In this document: positions 36,483 to 45,414 of the stretch, piece by piece | Position numbering within the stretch: position 1 is the first letter of the stretch | Layout: each line of letters opens with the position of its first letter | From: Luteitalea sp. | Lineage (GTDB): Bacteria > Acidobacteriota > Vicinamibacteria > Vicinamibacterales > Vicinamibacteraceae | DNA: 64,000 bases | Direction of reading: 5' to 3' | Assembly: GCA_009377495.1 (NCBI GenBank) | Contig: WHTZ01000026.1 | Coordinates: 1-64,000, forward strand | Program-made: the position numbers and the translations under genes | Notes under the pieces: generated by a model | Told to the model about the DNA's origin: nothing | The model's input: the letters and a program-made list of their open reading frames with translations, nothing else | Databases searched by the model: none

Positions 36483-39163
36483 TCACTCGTAGTGCAACGC
36501 CCGGGTCGGATCCACCCGTGACGCGCGCCGTGCTGGGATCCACGCCGCGAGCACGCCCACAATGCCGAGCATGCTGATGGCGAGCGCGAAGGATGTCGCA
36601 TCCGATGGTGTCAACCCGTAGAGAAGCCCTTCGGCATACCGCAACGCCACGCTTGCGAGCGCCACGCCGATGGCGACGCCGACGGCCAGCAGCACACCGG
36701 ATTCCGCGACCATCATGCGGGTGACGCGGCGCGGCTCCGCGCCGAGCGCCATGCGAACGGCGATCTCGACCTTGCGGCGCGTCACGATGTACGACATGAC
36801 ACCGTAGAGGCCGATCGACGCGATGAGCATGGCCAGCACGCCGAAGAATCCAGACAGCCAGGCCATCAGGCGCTCTGCAACGAGTCGCATTTCGATAGAC
36901 CTCGTCACAGTGTTGTATGACACCATCGCGCCGGGCGCGACCTCGTTGATGGCGCCCGTCAGCGCGGGCGTGACGGACCCGAGGGGAAGGGCGGATTGGA
37001 CGACAATTCCTAAGGGCGTCTGCTGCGGGTCCTGGGATACAGGCAGGTAAGCGATCGGCAGGAACTCTTCGCGGACGTCCACATACTTTGTGTCACGCAC
37101 CAGCCCGACAATGTGGTAGGTCGGCCGCGGAGCGCCAGGCAGCGGCTCCTCCTGGAAAGTCTGCCCTATTGGCGCCGCGTTTGGGAAGTACAGGCGCGCG
37201 AACGTCTCGTTGACGATGGCCGCCATTGGCGCGTCCTGCCGATCTCGGCCATCGAATGGCCGGCCCGCGACGAGCGGCGTTTCCATCACGGAGAAATAGT
37301 CGCCGCCGACCACATTGAAGTACACGAATTGGTCCTGGACCCGACCGCCGATCGCGACGCGCGTGTTCCAAGCCAGACCGCTGAGCGGCACGATTCCCAC
37401 CTCGGCCGCCTGGCGGACGCCCGGCACGCTGCGGAACCGCGTCACGATTTCCGCGAGTGTTTCCTGCCGCGCCTCTGGCTGCACGGCCGTTCGACGCAGA
37501 TCGATGGACGTTGCGATGACGTCAGGGCGGAATCCCAGCTCGACGGAGGCGAGGTTCCGCAGGCTGCGCGCGAACAGCAGGGCACCGACGACGAGCACCA
37601 GCGAGAGCGCGACCTGGAGGACGACCAAGCTACGCCGCAGCGCGAGCGCTTCGCGCGCGTCTGTCGCAGACCGGCCGCCGGCTTGCATTGCCCTCGCCGG
37701 GTTCGTGCCTGTCGCGGTGAGCGCCGGCGTGAGGCCGAATAGCACGCACGCGAGCACGACGACGACGGCCATGAACGCGAACACGCGCCAGTCCGGCGTC
37801 AGGTCCACGAAGATCCTGTTGCTTTCTGTGCTCAGCAAGGTCACCAGCGTCCGGCTGAGCCACCGCGCGAGCAGCAGCCCGCCGAGCGCGCCGACGGCCG
37901 CGAGCAGCAGACTCTCGGAGACCAGTTGGCGCGGCGCCGCGACGCGCCAATCGCCAGACGCACGGCGATTTCGCGCTCGCGAGCAGTCGCTCGCGCGAGC
38001 ATCAGATTGCCGAGATTGGCGCACGTGATGAGGAGCACCAGGCCCGTTGCACCCAAGAGCACCCACAGCTCGGTCGCGTACGCGCCCCGCAGATCCGACA
38101 CGCCAGTGCCGGCAGGCCTCGCCGTGAACGTAAACGCTTTGTAGTTGTTCGCCGCGTCGGCGCTGTACCCCGGCGATACCGTCGCCTCGAAGACGGCGGG
38201 TGAAATGGCGGCGAAGTGTGCCTGGGCACGTTCGACCGTCCAGTCCGGCTTCAGACGTCCCATGATGTCGAGCCACCATGCGTGACGCCTGCCGGTCGCG
38301 GCGTCCTCGCCGCGCACCAGCGGCTCGGCGCACAGCGGGAGGGCTACGTCGAACGTGCGCCCGACTTCCACACCAAGAAAACCGGGTGTCGCAACGCCGA
38401 TGACATCGAAGGGGCGCCGCGCGAGCATGATCGTCTTCCCGACGACACCCGGGTCGCCTCCGTACCGGGCCTGCCAGAAACCGTGCGACAGCACCGCGCC
38501 GGGCGAGCCGCATCCTTGCTGATCGTCCGCCTCCGTGAACACGCGGCCGACGTGCGCGCGTACGCCGAGCCCGCCAAAGAAGTCGCCGCTGACGTAGAGC
38601 CCCTGGGCCGGACGGACTTCTCCTTCGCTCGAGAGGTCCCAGCTGTCACTGCCCCAGGCGAACAGCGACGAGAAGGCCTGCTGCTGTGGCCGGATCTCCT
38701 GCCAGAGAGGCTCGGTGAACATCGAGCGGCCCGGATATCCCCTGCCCATCAGCCCCTTGTCGTGCGTATCGATTCCGATCGACACGAGCTCGCGTGGCTG
38801 CTCTACCGGAAGCGAGCGGAAACGGAGTGCATTTACGAGCTGGAAAATCGCCGCGTTCGCGCCAGTTCCGAGCGCCAGGGTCAGGATCGCCACGAGGGCG
38901 AATGTCGGGTTCCTTCGAAGGATCCGCACGCCGTAGCGGAGGTCCTGCCAAAGCGTGTCCAGGACGTGCAGCGTGTTCATCTCGTAGATGTCCTCGCGGA
39001 TGAGCGTCGGGTTGCCCAGTTTCCGGCGCGCCGCGCGCCTGGCCTCGTCCGGGGTCATGCCGCGGGTGATGTTGTCGTCGATTTCGTGGGCGAGGTAATC
39101 CTCCAGCTCGTTCGCGCGTTCCCGATCCCACCGTGCGCGCCGGAAGAACCGCGACAGGCCCAT
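36483..39163 (-). pseudogene. ADOP permease split by a frameshift near 37937
   Basis: From ATG 39163 the first frame reads the prefix domain (FFRRARWDRERANELEDYL ... RRKLGN), the first helix (NPTFALVAILTLALGTGANAAIF), the MacB domain and LLGATGLVLLITCANLGNL, then goes out of frame after LAIGASRRR. The other frame resumes at QLVSESLLLAAVGALGGLL and runs to SRVDPTRALHYE. A few bases are missing or extra in the GC-rich run at 37930-37945. Both halves keep good coding character, so the lesion is recent or an assembly error. PadR lies eight bases upstream. Confidence 0.82.
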
Positions 39164-39171
39164 GCGCGTCC

Positions 39172-39498
39172 TCAGTCGGCTGGGCGGAGAATCCGGTTAA
39201 TCGCGCGGACGATCTCGTCCCACCGCGAGGTCTGTTCGGCCAGCTGCGAACGCCCCCGGCGCGTGAGACGGTAGTAGCGCGCGCGGCGATTGTTCTCGGA
39301 CGTGCCCCAGAACGAGGCGATCCAGCCGCGATCCTCGAGCCGGTGGAGCGCCGGATATAGCGACCCGTGCTCGACCTGCAGCACGTCCTCGGATCGGTGC
39401 TCGATGGCGTGGGCGATCGTGTGCCCGTGCGCTGGTCCCAGTACGAGTGTTTTGAGTATCAGCAGGTCGAGCGTTCCCTGGAGCAGCTCTCCCTGCAT
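39172..39498 (-). CDS. PadR-family transcriptional regulator
   Basis: From ATG 39498 the protein reads MQGELLQGTLDLLILKTLVLG, then HGSLYPALHRLEDRGWIASFW and NNRRARYYRLTRRGRSQL, a standard short PadR of about 108 residues. In-frame ATGs further upstream (39531, 39522) are excluded or doubtful because they lie on or next to the -10 box at 39532-39537. It precedes the split ADOP gene by eight bases and should control it; most ADOP-linked PadR proteins are autoregulated. Confidence 0.9.
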   Translation of the reverse strand: MQGELLQGTLDLLILKTLVLGPAHGHTIAHAIEHRSEDVLQVEHGSLYPALHRLEDRGWIASFWGTSENNRRARYYRLTRRGRSQLAEQTSRWDEIVRAINRILRPAD

Positions 39499-39531
39499 CG
39501 GCACATTCCCGCGCTTTGGCATCCACTCCAC

Positions 39532-39560
39532 AAGATAATCTACCAGAGAGTCGCTGTCAA
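39532..39560 (-). promoter_or_regulatory. Sigma70-type promoter of the PadR/ADOP unit
   Basis: On the minus strand a perfect TTGACA (39560-39555) and TATCTT (39537-39532) are separated by 17 bases. The predicted transcript start near 39525 leaves a leader of about 27 bases before ATG 39498. Confidence 0.65.
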
Positions 39561-39631
39561 CACGACAATCACACCTGTAATACCGACGGCGTAGTCACTT
39601 AGATGTTCTTTTACAGAAGCGGCCTGAGGCG

Positions 39632-39688
39632 TCACGCGTGCTCGTTGCGGAACGATGCCGGAGACAGATGCAGGAGCCAGCGGTACAT
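39632..39688 (-). pseudogene. 5' stub of a further ADOP permease gene
   Basis: ATG 39688 begins MYRWLLHLSPASFRNEH, the opening of ADOP proteins with the first type of prefix domain, but a TGA ends the frame after 18 codons and the rest of the gene is missing. It lies six bases after the broken PadR gene, in the normal PadR-ADOP arrangement. Confidence 0.7.
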
Positions 39689-39693
39689 GACGA

Positions 39694-40058
39694 TTAGGTC
39701 TTGCGTGGCACCAGGCCTCGTGCGCGGGCCATTCGCACGAGCTCGGTCAGCCGGGCCGCTTCCGCCTTTGCAGCGGCGATGCCGACCGGTGTCAGGCGGT
39801 AATAGCGGCGGCGTTCGTCGTCGTACTCGGGCGACGGCCGCTCGTTCGTTTCGACAATCAGACCCTGTTCGAGCATCCGCTGGATGGAGCGATACAACGT
39901 GCCGGGCTCAATTTGATCGCGCCGTTCGTCCGCGCCGCCACGTCCTGGATGATCGCGTATCCGTGACGGTCGTCGTCGGCGAGGGCGACCAGGATATGGA
40001 AGGTCGCCGGCTGGAGCGGCAGCAGCGCGTCAATGCTCTGGGGACTGGGGGCGCTCAT
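39694..40058 (-). pseudogene. PadR-family regulator, frameshifted
   Basis: The first frame from ATG 40058 reads LLPLQPATFHILVALADDDRHGY and AIIQDVAARTNGAIKLSP, then loses sense. One base fewer in the C-run near 39900 explains this: the neighbouring frame continues TLYRSIQRMLEQGLIVET, then RRRYYRLTPVGIAAAKAEA and ends at 39694. Joined, the two give a complete ~120-residue PadR. With the truncated ADOP stub behind it, the whole pair is dead. Confidence 0.82.
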
Positions 40059-40069
40059 CGTTGAGCGAT

Positions 40070-40097
40070 GCTATATCCACTATGGTTATATTGTCAA
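40070..40097 (-). promoter_or_regulatory. Promoter with overlapping inverted repeat of the broken PadR gene
   Basis: TTGACA (40097-40092) and TATAGC (40075-40070) are spaced 16 bases on the minus strand. The interval contains ATATCCAC-TAT-GGTTATAT (40073-40091), a near-palindrome well placed for repression by PadR. The site has outlived its regulator. Confidence 0.6.
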
Positions 40098-40131
40098 CGG
40101 TTAGAGCGCGCGAATCAGATCCTGCCGCTGA

Positions 40132-40275
40132 TGGACATACGCGACAGGCGCCGCACTGCCGCCGTGCTCGTACGATTTGGAAGAAGATCCCATCGAGCTT
40201 CATAATCTCGCGGGCGACCCCGATATGCGAGAAGTGGAAGAACGCCTCAGAAAGGCCTTGGACGATGAGGGTGAC
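40132..40275 (+). pseudogene. 3' end fragment of a second sulfatase
   Basis: The frame reads [19 protein letters not shown], then [14 protein letters not shown], the typical C-terminal end of arylsulfatases (YDLExDPxELxNLA). It has no stop and runs directly in frame into the next sulfatase's ATG at 40276. The rest of that upstream sulfatase gene is absent. Confidence 0.65.
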
Positions 40276-41940
40276 ATGACAACAACAGAGCGTTGCGTGA
40301 GGCGTGTCGGTGGGTGCCGATGCCTGGTGCTGGCCGTGCTGATGGCAGGGTTGATCGCTGGGCTGACCGATGCCGGTCGTTCGCGGCTCGCCGCCAGCGC
40401 GTCCAACCCGCAGGGCGCGCAACCAACCACCCGACCCAACATTCTCCTGGCCATCGCAGATGACTGGTCTTACGGCCATGCAGGGGCGTACGGGTCACCG
40501 TGGGTGAGGACGCCCGGCTTTGACCGTGTGGCACGCGAAGGACTGCTGTTCACGCGGGCTTACACGCCGAACGCCAAGTGCGCTCCCTCCCGCGCGTCCA
40601 TCCTCACGGCCCGTAACTCCTGGCAGCTCGAAGAAGCGGCCAATCACATAGCCTTTTTCCCGCGCAAGTTCAAGACGTACGCCGAAGCGTTGACCGAGCA
40701 TGGCTATGTCGTGGGGAAAACCGGAAAGGGTTGGGCGCCGGGCGTCGCCAACGATGCGGAGGGAAATCCTCGGCATCTGGCTGGTGTGCCGTACGAGGAG
40801 CGTCGCCTCGATCCGCCCGCAAGCGGCATCGCCTCGATCGACTATGCCGGGAATTTCGAGGATTTTCTCCGAGAGAAACCAGACCGCACGCCCTGGTCTT
40901 TCTGGTATGGTGCGCTCGAGCCGCACCGGAAGTATGAATATGGGTCCGGCGTCGCCAAGGGCGCCAAGAAACTGAGTGACATCGATCGCGTACCCGCGTT
41001 TTGGCCTGACAACGAGGTCGTGCGCAATGACATGCTCGACTATGCGCTCGAGGTCGAGCACTTCGACCGCCATTTGGTGAGGATGCTCGAGCGTCTTGAA
41101 CGAGAAGGCGAGCTCGACAACACACTCGTGGTCGTCACGTCCGATCACGGGATGCCATCGCCCCGGGTCAAGGGGCAGGCGTATGACTCTTCCAACCGCG
41201 TCCCTCTGGCCGTCATGTGGAAAAACGGCCTCAAGCGTCCGGGCCGCGTCGTCGATGACTATGTCAGCTTGATTGATCTGGCCGCCACGTTCATCGAGCT
41301 CTCAGGGCTCCGCTGGGAGGAGACGGGCATGGCCCCAGCCGCAGGCCGGAGCCTGTCGGACATCCTGTTCTCCGACGCATCAGGCCAGGTCAACGCGGAG
41401 CGAGATCATGTGTTGATCGGCAAAGAGCGACATGACATTGGGCGACCACACGATTGGGGGTATCCCGTTCGCGGCATCGTGAAGGACGACATCCTGTATA
41501 CCCACAACTTCGAGACGTCGCGCTGGCCGGCGGGCAATCCGGAGACGGGCTATCTGAACTGCGACGGCAGCCCCACGAAAACCGAAGTCCTGAAGACCCG
41601 GGCCGATCCTGGAAGAAAGCACTTCTGGGAACTGTCGTTCGACAAACGGCCGCAGGAGGAGCTGTACGTGCTCGAGGCGGACCCGGACTGCGTCAAGAAT
41701 CTGGCTGACGACCCTGCCCATCACGAGCTGAGGGAGCAACTCAAGAGTCAACTCTTTCGGGAGCTCGAGGCGCAGGATGACCCGCGAATGTTCGGTAACG
41801 GGAAGATCTTTGACCAGTACCCCTATGCGGACGAGAAGTTTCGCAATTTTTACGAGCGGTACACGAAAGGGGAGAAACTGCAGCCTGGCTGGGTGAACGC
41901 ATCCGATTTTCACAAGGAGCCGGTGAACCCGAACCGATGA
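40276..41940 (+). CDS. Sulfatase (formylglycine-dependent), secreted
   Basis: The ATG at 40276 is chosen because a signal helix ([19 protein letters not shown]) follows; the frame is open further upstream only through a fragment of another sulfatase. The ~554-residue protein has the first metal ligand pair ([13 protein letters not shown]), the active-site motif [12 protein letters not shown], whose Cys becomes formylglycine, and a late DHG metal motif (TSDHGMPSP). The family removes sulfate esters from glycans or N-sulfo sugars; closest resemblance by eye is to the heparan N-sulfatase group. No formylglycine-generating enzyme is in the window. It converges with the AT-rich gene downstream. 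Confidence 0.88.
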   Translation: MTTTERCVRRVGGCRCLVLAVLMAGLIAGLTDAGRSRLAASASNPQGAQPTTRPNILLAIADDWSYGHAGAYGSPWVRTPGFDRVAREGLLFTRAYTPNAKCAPSRASILTARNSWQLEEAANHIAFFPRKFKTYAEALTEHGYVVGKTGKGWAPGVANDAEGNPRHLAGVPYEERRLDPPASGIASIDYAGNFEDFLREKPDRTPWSFWYGALEPHRKYEYGSGVAKGAKKLSDIDRVPAFWPDNEVVRNDMLDYALEVEHFDRHLVRMLERLEREGELDNTLVVVTSDHGMPSPRVKGQAYDSSNRVPLAVMWKNGLKRPGRVVDDYVSLIDLAATFIELSGLRWEETGMAPAAGRSLSDILFSDASGQVNAERDHVLIGKERHDIGRPHDWGYPVRGIVKDDILYTHNFETSRWPAGNPETGYLNCDGSPTKTEVLKTRADPGRKHFWELSFDKRPQEELYVLEADPDCVKNLADDPAHHELREQLKSQLFRELEAQDDPRMFGNGKIFDQYPYADEKFRNFYERYTKGEKLQPGWVNASDFHKEPVNPNR

Positions 41941-41949
41941 ACGAAAGGT

Positions 41950-42696
41950 TCATTCTAAAAGCCATTGAAATACATCATGCATGAATTCCCCACACTGGTA
42001 GTCGTCAACGCCTTGCCAGCTTGTCATGTACAATGAAACCATGCCGTCGCCCATGACGATAACTTTCCCCCCGTTGTCTAGGCGCTTGAATGTCCCAAAA
42101 GGATAGTCTTCTGTCTGCTTGTTAAAGCAGAAAGGAGTGCCGCCTTGGACGATTCTTCCTCCATGATATGAGATTTTCAACGCCTCAGGGGTAATGACGC
42201 CTGCTTTCGTATACCCTCCTGCCTGGGTATCCGGGCTTTGGGTCTTAAATTGTATATCAAATGGCTTGATCAGATCGTTCACATTGGTTTGTTCTAAAGT
42301 TGACCAAGAATCGACATCCATTACAAGAAATAAAGAACCACCTTTTTGAACGTACTGAGTTATGACTTCGACTTCAGCGGGACTATATTTTGTCGACGGC
42401 ATGTGAATGAACAATAGGTCGCAGGTTGCTAAATGCTCAGGTTCTATCTTCTCTCTCAGATACATTAACTCGGCATTTAGAGAAGAAGCAGTCTTCATAA
42501 TTTGGTCGGTCATATATTTGACTCTTTCAACCTGATTTGCATCCTTTCCCTCCATACTTGCCGGGTCATTCCAGAATACTTGGTTATGAGCAATGTCCAT
42601 AAATACTCGGTATTTGGGAGAAGAAGTTTGGGCAAGCAGAGCACTTACACCAACAATTAACGACAGCAAGGTGCATGAGAAATACTTCAATTTCAT
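41950..42696 (-). CDS. Secreted GIFT/DUF4350-like domain protein, AT-rich, probably foreign
   Basis: The 248-residue protein has a signal peptide (FSCTLLSLIVGVSALLAQ). The body (YRVFMDIAHNQVFWND, LATCDLLFIHMPSTKYSP, YVQKGGSLFLVMDVDSW, GGKVIVMGDGMVSLYMT) resembles the Rossmann-like GIFT/DUF4350/ThuA group. Its codon use is far more AT-rich than its neighbours; the 60 bases from 42241 contain only 20 G+C. It probably came recently from a lower-GC donor, possibly a Bacteroidetes-like one. Exact function unknown. Confidence 0.75.
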   Translation of the reverse strand: MKLKYFSCTLLSLIVGVSALLAQTSSPKYRVFMDIAHNQVFWNDPASMEGKDANQVERVKYMTDQIMKTASSLNAELMYLREKIEPEHLATCDLLFIHMPSTKYSPAEVEVITQYVQKGGSLFLVMDVDSWSTLEQTNVNDLIKPFDIQFKTQSPDTQAGGYTKAGVITPEALKISYHGGRIVQGGTPFCFNKQTEDYPFGTFKRLDNGGKVIVMGDGMVSLYMTSWQGVDDYQCGEFMHDVFQWLLE

Positions 42697-43271
42697 GACG
42701 TTCCTCCTGTTGTTCTGTCAAGGTTGAACTGTTTCTCATCACAGCAGCAGCCACCCGGCTCCACGCTCACGGTCCGGCGCGTGTTGAGTCCGGAAACCGC
42801 TGCGCCAAGCCCTCCGCAAGGATGTTCATCTCCTGGATCGCGGCCCGCGCGAATCCGGGCCCCTTCATCAGCACCCGGACAGCCAATCGGGGCTCGGACC
42901 CCAGAATCGTCATGCCACGGATCCTTCGCCTCGTTCGATGAGATGCAACGCTATCGCGTCGACTCAGGCGGCAGCCACGACTTTGTCACGTGCGACGGGA
43001 TGCTGTAGTGAACGGGGGCCGCGGCGATGTGGATACCGGGTAGGGACGCCTCGCCGAGACGTCGGCCGCGCGGCGCGTTCGGCGAACACGCCCTACCACG
43101 GTGGAAGGTAGGGACGCCTCGCCGAGGCGTCCGCTCATCCACGCCCCATGGGTGGCCGCACGAACCTCACATGTTGTGAACGTTTTCGTCAGCAAGTGGA
43201 CTAGAGATGCGCGGCGGTGCACTCTTCATGGGTGTCTCGCTACACTGCTTCGGAGCCAACGGATCACCACA
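42697..43271. other. 575-base intergenic stretch, no clear gene
   Basis: Base composition returns from AT-rich to GC-rich just after the foreign gene's start. A 49-codon minus-strand frame (from ATG 42913) reads IQEMNILAEGLAQRFP and could be a gene end, but no family was recognised. The REP-like repeats at 43040-43132 are the only firm feature. Confidence 0.4.
43040..43132. repeat. REP-like pair of palindromic repeats
   Basis: TAGGGACGCCTCGCCGAG starts two copies (43041 and 43108). The second forms a perfect stem, GACGCCTCG-C-CGAGGCGTC; the first has one mismatch. Between them, GGCGAACACGCCCTACC (43081-43097) is in the opposite orientation. This looks like an extragenic palindromic unit of the type dispersed in GC-rich genomes. 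Confidence 0.65.
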
Positions 43272-43658
43272 TCATGCTTGCGTTCCCTCGCGCGTTGCCG
43301 TCATGTCGAATGATCGGTCGCCGCCTTGCACGGTCACGGTCAGGTCGATCTTATCGCCGTCGACCTTGCCTTCGTAGTGCGATCTCATCTCATTGCCACG
43401 GATCGAGCGCGTGGCGGCAAAGGAAATCTCATCGCCGTCGATCGTGCCCTCTTCAATCGGGCTCTCGCCGGCCATTTCGCTGCTGACCGTACCTGTCAGC
43501 GTGTCGCCGTCCACCTCGAACACGAAGGTGTTCTCGACCGTCTGTCCACCCGGTGCGGTGAACTCGGCCTTCCACGTGCCGCTGATGTCGGCGGCCGAGA
43601 CAGTCGCCAGCACCACGAGCGAGAGTGCGAGTCCTCGCACAAGCCCAGGTATTGTCAT
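43272..43658 (-). CDS. Small secreted beta-barrel (lipocalin-like) protein
   Basis: ATG 43658 has GAGGAG upstream and a signal peptide (GLALSLVVLATVSA), so it is preferred over the in-frame ATG at 43766. The mature ~110 residues (ISGTWKAEFTAPGGQTVEN, FVFEVDGDTLTGTVSSE, GTIDGDEISFA, GKVDGDKIDLTVTVQGG) alternate beta strands and turns as in small lipocalin-like families of Acidobacteria. No ligand is known. It lies 59 bases after the GH43 stop on the same strand. Confidence 0.75.
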   Translation of the reverse strand: MTIPGLVRGLALSLVVLATVSAADISGTWKAEFTAPGGQTVENTFVFEVDGDTLTGTVSSEMAGESPIEEGTIDGDEISFAATRSIRGNEMRSHYEGKVDGDKIDLTVTVQGGDRSFDMTATREGTQA

Positions 43659-43717
43659 GGTGTATCTCCTCTGTTCCGAACCGATGGTAAACAACACGTT
43701 GTGAGGCGCCGCGCTTT

Positions 43718-44761
43718 TCAGCGCGTCGTACCGGGACCGGTGACTCGTGGCCATTCGGCAATCCAACGGATGCGCCGCAACCCGAGCCGGAAGTCCCCAT
43801 TTGCCGTGGCATCGTAGTAGTGGTGAGCGAGGATGTTGTCGTACACCGACTGCCCGCCTGGGCCAATCATCGTGCCACGCTCGGACAGGATGACCGTCCC
43901 GCCGCCGTGCGCCAGTGGGGTCCCGAGCATGTCATGGTAGGGCCCGGTGACCGAGCGGGAGCGTCCGACCGCGATCTTGTACGTGCTGTCCGTGCCGCGG
44001 CAGCAGAAGTCCATCGACACGAACAGGTAGTACCAACCCTTGCGGTGGATGATATACGGCGCCTCGATCGCGTTCGGTGGTACGTGACGGTCGGCCAGCC
44101 GCAGAGGCTGGTCCCGATCTGGCGCAGCCTTACCGGATGGCCACTGCAGCCGGACCATGCGGATCCCGCTCCAGAACGAACCGAACGCCATCCACGGCGT
44201 GCCGTTCTCGTCCTCGACGATGCCGGGATCGATCGCGTTGTAGTCATCGTCAGGAACCGAGCTCCAGACCAACCCTTGATCCACCCAGACGTAGTCGGGG
44301 TCGCGCGGGTCCAGCGTGCTGTTGGTCGCAAGGCCGATCACCGACCGGTTCGATCCGAACGTCGAGCCCGAGTAGTAAAGATAGTAGACGCCGTCGTGGA
44401 AGTACACGTCCGGTGCCCAGATGTTGGAGACGCCTGGCACCTCCTCACGCACCCACGCGGGAATCTCATCGAAAACCGTCCCGACGAGCTCCCAATGCGC
44501 GAGGTCACTCGACCGCCGGATCTGCACGGTGCCTCCAGCAACCGCAGGATCGCCGGTCGAGAAGACGTACCACGCACCCCGGCCCTGCTCGCGGACCAGG
44601 GCCGGATCATGTGCCCGCAGCTCGCCGGTGAGCTGGCTCGGAGGCACCGCCGCCGATCCACCGACCAGTTGGGCCGCCGAGGAGGACGGAACTATCAGGA
44701 AGGCAAGGGCGGCGAAGGCAGGAGATACGACGATGGGCGTGCGACGAAAGGAGCGGAGCAT
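43718..44761 (-). CDS. GH43 family arabinanase-like glycoside hydrolase, secreted
   Basis: ATG 44761 is preceded by GGAGG and followed by a signal peptide (SPAFAALAFLIVPSSSA). The five-bladed propeller enzyme shows the GH43 landmarks: the catalytic base Asp in AHDPALV, IWAPDVYFHDGVYYLYYSGS, the pKa-modulating Asp in NAIDPGIVEDENGTPWMAFGS, and the acid Glu in AIEAPYIIHRKGWYYLF. The arrangement with IWAPDV and AIDP is closest to endo-1,5-alpha-L-arabinanases. It would degrade arabinan side chains of pectin outside the cytoplasm. Length (347 residues) is normal. Confidence 0.9.
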   Translation of the reverse strand: MLRSFRRTPIVVSPAFAALAFLIVPSSSAAQLVGGSAAVPPSQLTGELRAHDPALVREQGRGAWYVFSTGDPAVAGGTVQIRRSSDLAHWELVGTVFDEIPAWVREEVPGVSNIWAPDVYFHDGVYYLYYSGSTFGSNRSVIGLATNSTLDPRDPDYVWVDQGLVWSSVPDDDYNAIDPGIVEDENGTPWMAFGSFWSGIRMVRLQWPSGKAAPDRDQPLRLADRHVPPNAIEAPYIIHRKGWYYLFVSMDFCCRGTDSTYKIAVGRSRSVTGPYHDMLGTPLAHGGGTVILSERGTMIGPGGQSVYDNILAHHYYDATANGDFRLGLRRIRWIAEWPRVTGPGTTR

Positions 44762-44989
44762 CTGAGGTCCTCCTTCCGAAGTACCGCTATGTCGACGGCG
44801 CCGGTGGCGTTTTCCGGGTCCGAACCGGATCTCGTCGCTCCCCACCGGAAACGTGCCATAGGTTTTGGACTGCGCCTAGTTTATTCGTGATATCAGGCGT
44901 TTGTCGATTCTCAGAAATGCTGCTTGCCAAGATCGTCCTCCGGCTCGGGCGCATAGTTTCAAGCTCTACGCAGCGCGGCGCAATTGTTC

Positions 44990-45032
44990 TTGACAGCCGC
45001 CGGAGAACGCAGTATCACATAGTCATTCTATG
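44990..45032 (+). promoter_or_regulatory. Promoter and operator of the PadR/ADOP unit
   Basis: TTGACA (44990-44995) and TATCAC (45013-45018) are 17 bases apart. CATAG-TCATT-CTATG (45018-45032), a perfect 5-base inverted repeat, covers the predicted transcript start, a good position for PadR autorepression. Confidence 0.65.
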
Positions 45033-45044
45033 GGAATCAGAACA

Positions 45045-45377
45045 ATGAAGCAGGACCTGCTGCCGGGGACGCTCGACATGCTCATTCTCAAGAGCCTCAC
45101 CCGGGATGTGATGCACGGCTACGGCATCGCGGAACACATCAGGACGCTCTCCGATGAAGTCCTCAAGATCGAAGAAGGATCGCTGTATCCAGCGCTGCAA
45201 CGCCTGCAATTGCGGGGGCTGATTGCCTCTGACTGGGGGCATTCGGTCAATAACCGCCGGGCGCGCTACTACAGGCTGACGGCCGCCGGCCGTAAGCAGT
45301 TGGGGCTCGTCGAATCGAGCTTCGACAGGCTGATCGACGCGATCGCCCGCGTCATGAACCCGGCCGAAAGCACCTGA
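45045..45377 (+). CDS. PadR-family transcriptional regulator
   Basis: ATG 45045 (MKQDLLPGTLDMLILKSL) is preferred to ATG 45030 because the promoter's predicted start lies near 45025. The protein continues MHGYGIAEHI, EEGSLYPALQRLQLRGLI and NNRRARYYRLTAAGRKQLG, a complete PadR of about 110 residues. It precedes an ADOP permease by 37 bases and probably regulates it and itself. Confidence 0.9.
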   Translation: MKQDLLPGTLDMLILKSLTRDVMHGYGIAEHIRTLSDEVLKIEEGSLYPALQRLQLRGLIASDWGHSVNNRRARYYRLTAAGRKQLGLVESSFDRLIDAIARVMNPAEST

Positions 45378-45414
45378 TGAAACAGCAGACCCAAAGACTG
45401 TCGATGGAAGTGTC

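Noticed and set aside
41938..41956. Terminator-like TGAAC-GAAAG-GTTCA hairpin at the sulfatase stop
   Set aside because: Only five base pairs, overlapping two stop codons and without a real T-run; likely chance.
42724..43008. Plus-strand frame of 94 codons in the intergenic stretch
   Set aside because: Low-complexity Ser/Pro/Arg composition, no domain and no ribosome-binding site.
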